NCBI RefSeq assembly: GCF_945859685.1
Contig: NC_079147.1
Span: forward strand, 60,108,946-60,172,945
Direction: 5' to 3'
Length of the DNA stretch: 64,000 bases
From: Eupeodes corollae
Taxonomy: Eukaryota; Arthropoda; Insecta; Diptera; Syrphidae
Within the stretch, counting starts at the first letter, position 1, and every line of letters starts with the position of its first letter. Of this stretch, positions 34,610 through 46,120 are shown piece after piece. The position numbers and the translations under genes were made by a program. The notes beneath the pieces are model-generated. The model was not told the origin of the DNA. It made no database searches and saw only the letters and a list, made by a program, of their open reading frames with translations.

Positions 34610-36260
34610 ACCTTATACGGTTGCCGTTTTAACGAAACGACCGAAGAACAAGTCGCTGACGCCTTGACTTTTTAATAAGATAATGAAAGATGAATTCTTA
34701 AATAAGTTTGGAGATATTGAAATATCTTTTACAATAACTGATGAAATGGTACTTGCCAAAATCGTAAGCCTCAAAGAAAACTTTAGCCCTGGTCCTGATG
34801 GCGTCCCATCGGTTATTCTAAAAAAATATAGCATTCTCTGTCAAAGCCTCTAACTGCACTCTTTGAACTCTCTCTTTCTCAAGGTGTGTTTCATAATATA
34901 TGGGAAGATTCATTTATATTTCCCATTCATAAACAAGGCAATAGAACTGAACTTAGTTTATGATTCCGTTTATTTCCATTGCAAGGGCTTATTTTCCCCC
35001 TCTCAACACGTTTTTTTTTAAAAGTAGATCCACTACGAGTAACTTAATTGAATTTATATCCAAAGTTTTGTCAGCCCTCGAGTATGGCAATGAAGTTGAT
35101 GTTGTATACACTGATTACAGCAAAGCCTTTAATAAAATATCCCATAAGATAATTAATCTCAAACTAAGAGCCCTAGGCTTATAAACTGGATAAGCTCCTA
35201 TATTCCGAATAGAACTTATATAGTCCTTTTTCGTAACTCAGTCTCCAGTCATATACATGCAACTTATGGAGTCCCACAAAGTAGTCACCTTGGCCCCCTT
35301 CTCTTTGTCTTATCTGTTAACGATGTCTGTAATAAATTAAAAAACTCAGACATTCTAATGTTGCGGATGATTATCTCCATAGACAAACCATATATATATA
35401 TATATGGTTTGTCTATGATTATCTCTACTACCTCTTATTCTTTATTTTTACAAAATGATCTTATTACCTTTTTTGTTTGGTGCATGAAAAATATCCTAGA
35501 GTTAAATGTAGTCCTTAATGTTGCCGTCAACGCAGTCGATTCCATTAAAGATCTTGGTATTTTATATGTGACAAACAGAATTTCCATTCACATTTTGACA
35601 AAATTATTAATAAAGCTAATAGATCTCAAAATAATTTTCCAACCCCTATGTAACTAAAGCGCTTTACATTTCCCGAGTCCGTCCTCAACTTGAATATGCA
35701 TACCAAGTATGGTCTCCCTTTTATGAAAACCATTCACTCAGAATTGAAAATGTTCAAAGACGTTCCGTTCGATTTGCCTTACGTGGCCTCCTTATGCCGA
35801 TAGAGGTTTGCAGCCCTTATATATTAGACGCCAAAACGCTGATATATATATTTTCTCCCCAATTGTTAATGGGCAATATAGATCCCCCGGCACTCCTGAG
35901 TGATATTCACCTTGAAATCTGCGATCTGGCTCCCTTTTCTATATCCCTCATCATCGCACTAATTACGGGCACTTTAAAACAATGTCCAGAATTCTTCAAC
36001 GCTGCTATGCTGGCCTTCCACTTTAACATTTCCAAATCCCATCTGAAAGATACCCTTTACCTTTTCCTTTTTTGAGTCCGAATTCCTCGTCCCTTTAGTT
36101 TTAAGTCTAATCAAATTTAAATTGTTAGTTCTTGTACATTATAAGCCTTAGGGCATATATGAAGTAATGTTGAAAACTGGTAACAAGAATTAAAAAAAAA
36201 GAAAATTGTTAAGTTAGTGTTAAGTTATAGCTTTTATTAAGCTGAATAAATAAATAAATA
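34610..36260 (+). mobile_element. LINE-C (Jockey-type) copy, decayed
   Basis: RT pieces in order on the plus strand: 'SLKENFSPGPDGVPSVILKK', 'FKSRSTTSNLIEFISKVL', 'VVYTDYSKAFNKISHKI', 'YGVPQSSHLGPLLFVL', 'ALRGLLMPIE'-like end. It ends in an (AAATA)n tail at about 36240-36260. Many stops. Confidence 0.75.
35382..35417. repeat. TA-centred perfect palindrome
   Basis: AGACAAACC, then a (TA)n core, then GGTTTGTCT within the LINE-C copy at the place of the YADD motif. It breaks the ORF. Confidence 0.7.
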
Positions 36261-37011
36261 TGGTAGTTCTCAAGAAGGTGTAAAATATAAGTAAAATGTT
36301 GAATTAATTACCGACAGGCGGGTTGTTTTCTAAAATTAGGTATTGGTTAGAATGTTTCTGCATTCATTTTTTAACGGTAGCTCCATTCGGTTTGCTTTGA
36401 GTTCTTTTTTGGAAATGAATGTTTACTGTGAGTTAGCAGCAATATCAGTTTCACCATTATAACGGATACTTATATACATACGTGTCCGGGAGTTCACATG
36501 AGCTTTATTTTATGTATTTAGCATCATAGACACCCCTATTGTGGTTGGCGAATCGAATGTTCGAAGTGAGATATTTGTATTAGCGAACTAACACATTCGA
36601 CATACTACGGTTAGCGAACTTTACTATTCGAGTTCGAAATTCAGGCATAAATAATGTCATATCATGAAATTGCAAATAAACGGTTGTGTTCATTAATTGA
36701 TAATTTTTATATTTAATAAAAATGCAAAATAAGCCAAAATGATAAGCAATTTGTTTTTTGGAGAAAACGAATATTAAAGACAAAATTAAGAACACTTCGA
36801 CTGCGCAAAAATACTCGAGACAACTCTAATTTCCTACTGGAAGTTCTTTTAATTCTAATCAATTCCTTAAGTTTCAGATCATATTTTCGACTGCATAAGG
36901 AAGCCTTTGCATTTGAACACAAATAATGTCCAACTTGGATCAGTCTCAACATGTCATCCGATGAGAAACAAAACGCACGAAACTACTTTTTTTAACGGCC
37001 AAGATACCAGG

Positions 37012-38727
37012 ATGCTTCCGTATCTGGGAAGCACCCCCAAGTTCTCTCGGAACTCCTACAAAATGCCCTAAACAGGCTAACTAAATGGGCTAAGCAATGT
37101 GGATTGGACGTCAACCCACACAAAACAGAATTAATACTCTTTTCGATATAAAATATATAAAAGATTCCTCAGATTAGCGCACCCAAGATTAGAGGAATAC
37201 CATTAAGCTTTTCCGACCAAGCTAAATATTTGGGCCTCATTTTAGACAAAAAACTAAATTGGAAGGCAAATATTGATATAAGAGTAAAAAAGGCTACTGT
37301 AGCGCTTTTTACTTATAAAAAGGCCATAGGATCAAAATGGGGCTTCTCCCCAAAAATAACCCACTGGCTATACACTTCGGTAATTAGACCGATACTCATT
37401 TATGGAGCTGTCGTATGGTGGACCGCACTGGACAAGATGGTAAATCTAAATAAGCTCATCAAAGTCCAGCGGTCAGCAGGTATGTGCATCACAGGAGCAC
37501 TTCGCTCAACACCAACCGCAGCACTGGAAGTGCTTTTAAACCTAACACCACTTGACATCTTCTCCAAAAAGGTGGCTGCCAACTCATGTGTAAGGCTTAG
37601 AGCCACCTTTCAATGGACCAGTAACAATACTGGACATACTACTATTCTAGACAGTTTCAGATCTATCCCAGATCGCTTAGACTATACCACCCCAAAAATG
37701 GTATTCGGTAAAAGCTTCCATGTGTCCATCCCTTCAAGATCCTCCTGGGAAGAAGAGAAACCCCTGGAAGACGATGCGGTACACTTCTATACTGACGGTT
37801 CAAAGACCGATTACGGAGTTGGAAGTGGCATCTTTTCAGAACAACTGAATCTCAGTCTATCCTATAGACATTCCAATCAATGTACTGTATTCCAGACTGA
37901 AGTAATGGCAATTAAAGAAGTACTATCCTGGCTCAAAGAAAACATTATATCTTGGAAGGATATACAAATCTTCTCAGACAGCCAAGCCGCTTTTAAATCT
38001 CTCGCGTCTGTCTCCACAAACTCTCAAACAGTCCACGATTGTCGATCATCTCTAAATGAGATGACGGAACAGTTTAACATTCACCTCATTTCGGTGCCGG
38101 GCCACAGAGACATTCCGGGAAATTGTAAAGCTGATGAGCTCGCCAAAAACGGAACACTTCTGCCTCATGTTAGACAAAAACATAACCTAGGAACACCACT
38201 TGCTACATGCAAATATCTTCTCAAGCAGTATGCTCTAGAAACAACAAATGCTAGATGGTCACAAAGTACCACCTGCCTAGCAACCAAGCAAATATGGCCA
38301 AGTATATACTTAAAACGGTCAAAAGGCTTCATATCACTGAGCAGACAAAGTATAAGCTCTACAATTGGAGTAATAACGGGACACTGCCTCATAGGAAGAC
38401 ATGCGCTGAGGCTAAGGGTCTACACAAATGACTTCTATAGAAGCTGCATGGACGAGCAGGAACAGGAAACGGTCCAACACCTTATATGTACATGTCCAGC
38501 ACTCTCCATTAGAAGGAATAACTTTCTCGGTAATCCCTTCTTCGATAACACCAGTGAACTGGCAACGATTGACACAAAACGTCTCTCTAACTTTATCAAA
38601 AGTACAAAATGGTTTGTTTAAATTCATCACTCTCCCATGAGTAACCTCATTAGTGGTATCACAATGGACCCTTGAGGTCTACGTGCGTCAATGACATCTG
38701 GACAGCCACTCCAACCTAACCTAACCT
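37012..38727 (+). mobile_element. LINE-B (RT plus RNase H) copy, 5'-truncated, with TSD
   Basis: Flanked by ATACCAGG (37004-37011 and 38728-38735), which lies in the Harbinger coding sequence. The 5' end is truncated within the RT; the 3' end is CCTAACCTAACCT. Confidence 0.88.
37230..38621 (+). CDS. LINE-B RT C-terminus and RNase H, open frame
   Basis: 463 residues, open. RT thumb: 'KYLGLILDKKLNWKANI' just upstream in frame-shifted sequence, then 'LYTSVIRPILIYGAVVW'. RNase H: 'HFYTDGSKTDYGVGSGIF' (Asp), 'TEVMAIKEVLSWL' (Glu), 'IFSDSQAAFKSL' (Asp) and 'GHRDIPGNCKADELAKNG' (His/Asp). It ends with a Cys-rich tail 'ETVQHLICTCPAL'. An RNase H in the ORF fits the I/LOA-type LINEs. The frame is intact from here to the stop, hinting at fairly recent insertion. 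Confidence 0.85.
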   Translation: MGLILDKKLNWKANIDIRVKKATVALFTYKKAIGSKWGFSPKITHWLYTSVIRPILIYGAVVWWTALDKMVNLNKLIKVQRSAGMCITGALRSTPTAALEVLLNLTPLDIFSKKVAANSCVRLRATFQWTSNNTGHTTILDSFRSIPDRLDYTTPKMVFGKSFHVSIPSRSSWEEEKPLEDDAVHFYTDGSKTDYGVGSGIFSEQLNLSLSYRHSNQCTVFQTEVMAIKEVLSWLKENIISWKDIQIFSDSQAAFKSLASVSTNSQTVHDCRSSLNEMTEQFNIHLISVPGHRDIPGNCKADELAKNGTLLPHVRQKHNLGTPLATCKYLLKQYALETTNARWSQSTTCLATKQIWPSIYLKRSKGFISLSRQSISSTIGVITGHCLIGRHALRLRVYTNDFYRSCMDEQEQETVQHLICTCPALSIRRNNFLGNPFFDNTSELATIDTKRLSNFIKSTKWFV

Positions 38728-38832
38728 ATACCAGGAGAAATAGGATGTGTTGACGGAACCCATGTAGGAATCATTGCTCCGATTGAGTTGCGTCATCAGT
38801 ATCTTAGCAGAAACGGATATTTCAGTTTAAAC

Positions 38833-39828
38833 TAGGGTGTCCATAACGTGTTTGAAAAAAACAAAACATTTCCAAAACTTCAAACTTCTACTGTAATACT
38901 CCGCCCACTCACCTCACCATCATCCAAATAAAAGATATGATCAAATCAATCGTTTCATAAGAATATATATTTATGAAAGAAGCATTAATTACAAACTAAT
39001 AATAATAAATAATGATAATTAGTAAAATTTAAATAAATCTTGATATTTGTAGATAAAAAAAATTCTTAAAAGAAGATTAATAAGTCAAATTTAATTTACC
39101 GCTAGAATATTTTTTCATAAAAACAGCAGAAAACATTGGGTCACTTTTATTTTTGTATGAATTGAGGTCTAGACAATATTTTTTGCGTTTAAATAAAATA
39201 AATTGGGTGGCGCAACAGTCCGTTGAGAACTAGGGCCTAGTGACTTACAGCTCTCAATCATTCCTGTGTGCGAGTAATGTTGTCAGGAATGGAGTGGACC
39301 TACAGTTTATAGCTAATTTGAGAAAGCACTTTTTCATGACAAGAATTACTCTTGGAGGATTGGTCAATTCCTCGCAAGAGGCAGTACCCTCGCAAGAGGC
39401 AGACTTTAGATGGCATATGCTTGGTTCGAACCCAAGACCTCTGGCATGACAGTCCAACGCACTAACCATCATGTCACGGGTGCTACTATTTTTTGCCTTT
39501 AGATTGATGAAATGTCAAATGGAAATGGAAGAACAGATACGAAACACAAGAAAATGCAACAAAAATTGGGTGCTGAGTTTATGCAGACGGTTAGAAGAAT
39601 TTAGAGTTATTTTAGTGGACACTTCAAAGTTTTTTTTTTTAATGAAAAGGAAGTAAAATTCCTATTTTCAGGCACTAACATTTATAAAAAAGAAAAAAGA
39701 GGACAAAAAAGAGAACATTAATAAAAAAGAGTATAAACAAAGAATTTGACGGAAAAAGTTAGAATAAGAAAGATCGGAATCCAAAAAGAGAACATGTTCT
39801 CTTTAAAAGAGATGTTCTGGAAACCCTA
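38833..39828. mobile_element. hAT-like non-autonomous element with 8-bp TSD
   Basis: Ends TAGGGTGTCCATAACGTGTT and inverted TAGGGTTTCCAGAACATCTC. GTTTAAAC duplicated exactly at 38825-38832 and 39829-39836. It splits the Harbinger codons for 'FSLN|AMIV'. It carries SINE copy 2 and no transposase. Confidence 0.88.
39197..39480 (-). repeat. tRNA-derived SINE, copy 2
   Basis: Best-preserved head: on the minus strand TGGTTAGTGCGTTGGACTGT (A-box/D-arm-like), then CATGCCAGAGG, then B box GGGTTCGAACC. The tail reads GGTGGCGCAACAGTCCGTTG in plus, matching the LINE-A 3' end. Confidence 0.8.
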
Positions 39829-40729
39829 GTTTAAACGCAATGATAGTAAGCTTTTTCCTCGAAAGTAGCTTTTGGTTTTTGTGCAAGTTTTTAAGGCGTG
39901 TGATCATAAAATGTGTATTTGTTATGTTGACTAAAGATATCCTGGATCAACCCACGATTCCTTTGTATGGAACTCCAGTAATCTTAAGTCAGTTCTTAAA
40001 ACGTAATACCAAAAGGGAGAACTTTCCATGTTATTTATATTTTTATTTCATCGTTCAATCATTTTTCTTTTCATTGTTCAACAAACTTTTTGTACTGATT
40101 TGTATTAGTTCTCTTGCAGCTGAATAAAAATGAATTGATATATGTTATTTTATAAGCTTCGACCTTTTCTCACACAATATGAACGTACGACAAATAATAA
40201 CACAAATAATGTTGAAATTAATGAACATTCGATAACGACAATAGAGTGAGATCAATCTTCGAAAAATGTGTGACATTTAAGTCGAATCAACGGTTCTCAA
40301 TTCGCCAACGGTAATACAAATTTCTCACAGTCACACTTTTATTCATTCGACTTGCCAATGGTAATATGGGTAAGAATCTAGTGTTTAATTGCAGAAACTA
40401 TGGCAGTGTTTTTATTTGGATTGTTTATCGCTCTTAAGATTGTCGGTACACTATTGCTATTGCCGCAATTGTTTACAGTTGCCTTAATTGCTTGATGGCT
40501 CTTAAAAGATTCTGCCAAGAATGTTGGGAGGGGACGAATGAATAAAACATGTGATGCAAATCATGTGATGTTTTGTATTCCATCTGTGAAAATAAATTTC
40601 TAACTTTTATTTTTAAATTCTGATCAGATGTCCGATAAAAAAGAGTGTGGTATTTTACGAACCAAATGTATAAAATAGTTTTCATTTTTTTTTACTTATA
40701 ATCAACAGTCTTTTCTGTCTTAATATGTG

Positions 40730-41290
40730 AACGTATAGAGCTCATCGTCAACAACCTGATAGGTCCTTATCAGTGTGGTTTTAGACCAGAAAAGCCCACA
40801 GTCGATCAAATATTTACATTACGGCAGATCCTGGAAAAAACCCAAGAATACCAAATCGACAGCATCTACAGGGACGAGCTGTATATAGCCATCTCTAGTT
40901 TTTGTATCCCTGCCTAACTCGTCTGTTTGTGCAGAATAACCATCGAGAATTCACGCTGCTCCATAAAGGTTGGAAACAACTTAACAGAACCTTTCGATTG
41001 CAAAAAAGGTTTTAGACAAGGTGATGCGCTGTCATGTGATTTTTTTTAACATCGTGCTTGAAAGAATAGTGCAGAGCTCACACGACAACACTAGAGGCAC
41101 TATCTTTCAAAAGTCAGTCCAATTACTAGCATATGCTGATGACATTGACATAATCGGAAGAACTCAGCGTGTTGTCAGTGGGGTTTTTGTGATTATTGAG
41201 GCAGAGGCGTCAAAAATGGGTTAACCGGTTAATGACGGCAAAACAAAGTACATGCTGTCGTCAATGTATGGCAATGTCGGAATTAATGCA
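40730..41290 (+). pseudogene. LINE-A RT fragment
   Basis: Plus-strand pieces 'NNLIGPYQCGFRPEKPTVDQ', 'FDCKKGFRQGDAL', 'SVQLLAYADDIDIIGRTQ' show the YADD motif in a rearranged RT. Both ends are lost. Confidence 0.8.
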
Positions 41291-41859
41291 AAAACTGAGA
41301 GATAACTTTGTTTTGTTGATTTTCCGTTATAAAATATTCCAGTGCATCATAACCGCTCTCATTTAACTATATTGCATACTTCCTCACTCCAAAACGTGCA
41401 CTTGAAGTAACCACATTAGTTTTCTTTTCATTGAGATTTAAAAAAGGTGACAAAAATTTTAAAGTTTAACAAGCTGTATTTTTCTTATAAATAACGTTAT
41501 AATTCTGATTGAAGACGGAATCGACAGCGTCAGGTGTGTTATTTAATATTTTAATAAAAAAATTAAGATTAGGAAAATATGTTGTTCTATTTTATATCAA
41601 AAATCGTGCGTTAATAACTATTAAGTGCTAATTAAGATTTTATCTAAAAGGTTAAGCTTAAAGTTAGTTTCCACAAGCTTCCACATTAAGATTTTAGTAT
41701 TTTTATGTAACTTGACTTATTGTCTTTGGAGTTCTTAAAAGATCGGGTGCTCATATGTGTTCCTTTTTTTTTTTCTTTGTTAATTACTACCTTAGGAAGT
41801 TTTAGTATAAGATCTTCCTTTTTGGTACAGGTTCATGTACGAATGATTTATTTGAAATC

Positions 41860-44061
41860 ATGAAATTGTCTGAAAAGCCAACATTAGAAAAAAGATTATT
41901 TTATTTAAAATTTCACCTTCAAGAACGCACCCAATGCCCGAACACAAATTTAAATGAGCTGAACCATAATATTTCACAATTTTCATCAAGATTTAAAGAA
42001 AAATGGACCAAATCTGATCGCAACGAAAGCCGATTTAAGCATACAAATCAAGAGTGGCTTCATACATCTATAGGTTTCAAGGGGCACAACAGTAACCCAC
42101 ATAAACGTGGACGTCCAGAAACAACATTTCAAAACAGTTGTTATCGATCTAAACGCCTGAAAACCGCAAATATAAGAACTAGTTTTTCTACAGTTGCATT
42201 AGGATTCGCTGCAAAGGTCAAACTTAGAGCTGATGGTCATTCGTTTGCATCAAAGTTATTGGAAGACGTATTGCGTTCACCTTACCGTGCAGATAGTTAT
42301 ACAAAAGCGTATCAACTACATGAAAATACAAGTATGATGAAGATGTCAGGAGAAGAGGCCCTTTTAACTGTTGTGAAAACAAAGCTAACACGCTATCAAT
42401 ACAACGTTATAAGAAATAAATACCCTAATAGATTTCCGTCATATAAAATAATTCAAGATGCAAAAAAAATGCTATCCAGATTCAGAATGTATGCAGGTTA
42501 CTGCATCTTCCGGTGAAGTCACTGTTCAGGCTCTAATGAATCACACGATTGAACGTTTTGTTAAAATCACAAAAAGAGGTTATTTTGGACTAGGAAATGA
42601 AAATTTAAGCAGCTTGCAATGGATTTCAAAGTGAGACTTCGATGGGAGTTCGGGGCATAGTTCATATAAGCAAAAGTGCGTTGGAATGGAAGCAGGCGAT
42701 TCTAATGTTTTCATTATTTCAGTTGTTCCTTTGCGATTGGTTTATGCAAACATGAGTAGAAAAGATATTGTGTGGCAAAATATATTTAAGGAATCAACAC
42801 AACTTTCGATTTCTGAGAAGTTACAAATGTATACCCAAATTCAAAATTTAAAGCCTTAAGAAGTCACTATTCAAGACAAAATCGTTCGAGTTTCACATAA
42901 GCTTCTTTTTACGATGGTAGATGGTAAGGTCTGCAGGGCTTTAACTAACAATATTTCTTCTCAGCGATGCTTTATCTGCGGGGCAAGCTCTAAAGAACTA
43001 AATGATATTGATAAAATGTTGTCGAAACCACATAATTCCAGCACGTTGGAATTGGTCTTTCAGTTTTGCACTGTTGGACTCGAGTTTTCGAATGCCTTTT
43101 ACATGTTGGCTATAATCTTCCAATCAAAAAGTGGCAAACTAGAAAAGAAGACATAGAAGAAGTGGCATTAAACAAAGCTCGAATACAAAGAGTTTAAGAT
43201 TCAAATGGGACTTATTGTTGACTAACCAAAGCCATGTTTTGGGAATTCAAATGATGGCAACACTGCCCGAAGATTTTTTAACTTTCAACTGAAAAACTTC
43301 ATTCAATTCTGGTAGCCATACTAAGTGGATATGATATAAACATCGATACATTTCGAACATACACACTCGATACTGCAAAACACTTCGTCCATTCCTACCC
43401 TTGGTTTTATATGCCTCCAACCGTGTATAAACTTTTAATTCATGGACCGGATATTATTTCAGCTGCACTTCTTCCTATAGGCCAATTATACGAAGAAGCA
43501 CAAGAAGCAAGGAACAAAGACTTCAAGAAATATCGGAAAAATTACTCCAGGAAATGTTCCCGGGAGAAGAGTAATCAAGATGTTTTTAATTTAATGCTGG
43601 TAAGATCTGATCCTCTGATTACGAGTTTAAGGCAACTTTCGCAAAAACAACTCAAAACTTTTCCGAAAGCAGTTTTTGATTTAATTATCTGCCCAACTTA
43701 AGACGATGTTCAGACTTCCAGTGAAAACTTACAAAATGATGACGATTGCTCATCAGACGAATCAACTTTTAATTTAAATTTCTGCTTTAATTGAGAATTA
43801 GCACATTTGTTTACCTCATTTTATTTATTTTTTAAGATATCCATGCATAAAAAGTTTTTAAAAAAATGTATATGAATTTTGGTCCATAATTTATGTTTAA
43901 AAGTTGTTATATCGTAATAGAGCAAGAAAAAACGATATTGAAAAGAGGTAATGTGTTTTAATCAGTATTCATAATCGGTTCATAAGCAAACAAAATAATT
44001 TAGCTTTCAAAATTCAACAAATGAATTAATTCCAGTTTTCTGGGTATCCTGCCCCAGTGTG
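41860..44061 (+). mobile_element. Transib transposon relic (RAG1-like transposase)
   Basis: Transposase in several frames. 41860-42516 has 'RFKEKWTKSDRNESRF' and 'NQEWLHTSIGF'; then 'FDGSSGHSSYKQK' (first catalytic Asp), 'MVDGKVCRALTNNISSQRC', 'FICGASSKELN', 'NSNDGNTARRFF', and 'YEEAQEARNKDFKKYRKNYS', which aligns with the region of RAG1's catalytic Glu. Stops after 'WISK' and in the region of 43150-43400. The right terminus reads, inverted, CACACTGGGGCAGGATACCC at 44061 and is followed by CGACG, the CGNCG-type target of Transib. No left end found. Confidence 0.82.
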
Positions 44062-44521
44062 CGACGTCTTGCCATACCTAAATTCTATTTGTGCAAAGTT
44101 GTACACTTAAAATTTCTAGCCCATTAATAAAAATAAAACTAGTACTTATTGCGTATCTAAACCATTCTCGAATCAGCTTACTATATTCGAACACCCCAAA
44201 AATCTTTCAATTTTAAAAAGTTAAATCTCTCTTTCCCTCTACTGTGGGTTTTAACCGCAAGATTTTTGATATTCGATAAATTCCCTTATATGAACAATTA
44301 GTTCTTCTTTTGAATTTGATTATCAAACTTCTATTTGTTATTCGAAGTAAAAAAATCGTTTCGGTGGAACTTACGTAAAATATTTCGGGTAAAATTTAAA
44401 GCTGACAATAAATCGTTAGATTTTTCAAAACTCTAAAGTAGAATAATTCTTACAACTGATATTTTTCTATATAAGTTATTTAATTTTTCTTAAAACTACA
44501 CAAATAAAAAGAAAGCCATCA

Positions 44522-45694
44522 TTATATGATCTCATTCGGATCCATGCTATTATACAAAGTGTACAACTTTTTGCTTAGAACTTCTCCGATGCGTCTTTCA
44601 GAAGCAAGCGGTACTATCCCCCGACTGATTTTTAAGTCAGCTAAAGAAGTTTGACCATCTGGTTTATTGAATTCCTAAAACAAATAATAATTTAATAGTT
44701 TAATCTCGATCCAGTTTAAAAAAGAAAAACTCACTTCGAATAGTTTCTTCGGGCAAGAATACTTATTTTGAATTGACTGAGCAACATCTAAAGTTACCAA
44801 TGGCAACCTATTGAGATGTTGTTGCCAAAGTCTACCCAATCCATTGCTACCTTCAACCCGAACACAGTCTTTATTGTCATTTAAGAGATATTGATTTGAA
44901 CTAGCTGCTACTGATGATTTCTGTTTTCTAAATGGATTAACCATAAGTTCATAAGTTTATATAGTTTGATTTGTCGCTTTACCTACCTGTATGGTATTTC
45001 TGCAACAGCCTTTGTAAATCTCACTAAAAGTTCAGCTAATCCTTGTGTATTGTTTACGAACAGGACGCTGCATTCGTAAAGGATTTGCAACTCTACAAAG
45101 GCTGTTTCTCTCTCAAGGGTGTTTTTACACTTTGGCAAGACACCAACAACCACCAAAGATAATTTCATATCTGAGAAATTAGCTTTAACATTTCTCATAG
45201 TTTCATGAATTGACTTATCTTCTATAGATTCATGGAACTCCTTGCCGCTGAATACTCGTAGAAGTTGGGGTTCTGATTCGTATTTATCACTTAAATTGTA
45301 CTTCATGTTGTTGTTAAGGAATAATTAAAGAAGGTACTGTAGCCAGGGTACTCACCAGCTGCAAGTTGTTGTCTTCTATTGGATTAAATATTTGTTGGCC
45401 AACATTACGCTCCCACATGATTGTTCGGGAGGATTTAATTTTCCTTAGAACGTGGGATACAGTTGAATCAGTTAATAACCCCAACAAAGAATGACCCACA
45501 TCTGGATGGAGAACATCCTCGTCTATAACGGCTCGGATATACTATGGAGATATGATTTTTTCATTATATCTTAGGAGGAATTGTATACAAATAACACGAA
45601 CCTTGAGACACTCGCCAGGCCTGATTCGTTTTTGTTGTTCTTGAATGAGTTTCTTCTTGAGTTTTTCTGCATTATCTATTTGTTTTTTAGACAT
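44522..45694 (-). CDS. mms4: MMS4/EME1, non-catalytic subunit of the MUS81 endonuclease, 5 exons
   Basis: Exons 45694-45602, 45541-45356, 45300-44987, 44927-44735 and 44674-44522 join to 312 residues. Donors include CTG|GTGAGT, AG|GTAGGT and GAA|GTGAGT; every acceptor ends in AG and all phases agree. Recognisable blocks: coiled start 'AEKLKKKLIQEQQ', then 'RIRPGECLKYIRAVID' (EME1 'RPGECLKYM'), a nuclease-like fold containing 'LSLVVVGVLPKCKN' and 'ELLVRFTKAVAEIPY', and a C-terminal helix-hairpin-helix region 'PLVTLDVAQSIQNKY' to 'GIVPLASERRIGEVLSKK'. EME1/MMS4 partners MUS81 to cut 3'-flaps and Holliday junctions in recombination repair. An in-frame TAA lies five codons before ATG 45694, so this short form is the full protein as read. 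It lacks the long N-terminus of vertebrate EME1. Intron 2 is only 55 bp. Confidence 0.9.
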
Positions 45695-46120
45695 TATGAT
45701 AAGCGTTTATATAAAATGCAATTATTTCTAACAAATTTTTTATATTCAAAATGCAAATCAAAATCGAACAATTTTTAAACAAAAAGCAAGACAGAAAAGA
45801 TTCAGAGTTTTGTGATCTGTCAGTTTCAACAGTGGTAAACAAAATCAACATGTTTCTGATTCTGACGCTAACTCAATTTGAAGCTCGATTCAAAATTTTA
45901 TATAGGGTTTTCCAATAAGAGTTATTTTTAAATAGCCCGATATTTGGACAACTGTCATTCTTGAAGCCGTCATTGCTGTCTTTTTGACATTTGATAAGTA
46001 CATATTACTAAATTATTTCTATGGAGTCTTGTCAAAGCATAAGTCCATTTTATTCAAATTTGAGTAAAGTATACAGAACTGTACAAAAAAAATCTACTTT
46101 CGTTTGGTCTTAACAGTGCA

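Larger units (their letters stand above)
36535..40365 (+). mobile_element. PIF/Harbinger-type element interrupted by two insertions
   Basis: Transposase pieces: 'KIPGEIGCVDGTHVGIIAP', 'HQYLSRNGYFSLN' (HARBI1-like), continuing 'AMIVS' after 39837. GGCGAATCGAATG at about 36546 and the inverted GGCAAGTCGAATG at about 40350 may be its ends; exact limits are unsure. LINE-B (37012-38727) and a hAT (38833-39828) are inserted in the coding part. Confidence 0.6.

Noticed and set aside
38710..38728. Telomere-like CCTAA repeats
   Set aside because: Only three units, at the 3' end of LINE-B; it is the element's tail.
39420..39480. A functional tRNA gene
   Set aside because: A- and B-box-like blocks exist, but no full cloverleaf or acceptor stem; it is the head of a SINE that recurs three times.
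45313..45321. TTCCTTAAC (minus strand) as a U12 branch site in MMS4 intron 2
   Set aside because: The donor is GTGAGT, a normal U2 site; CTTAAC also serves as a U2 branch.
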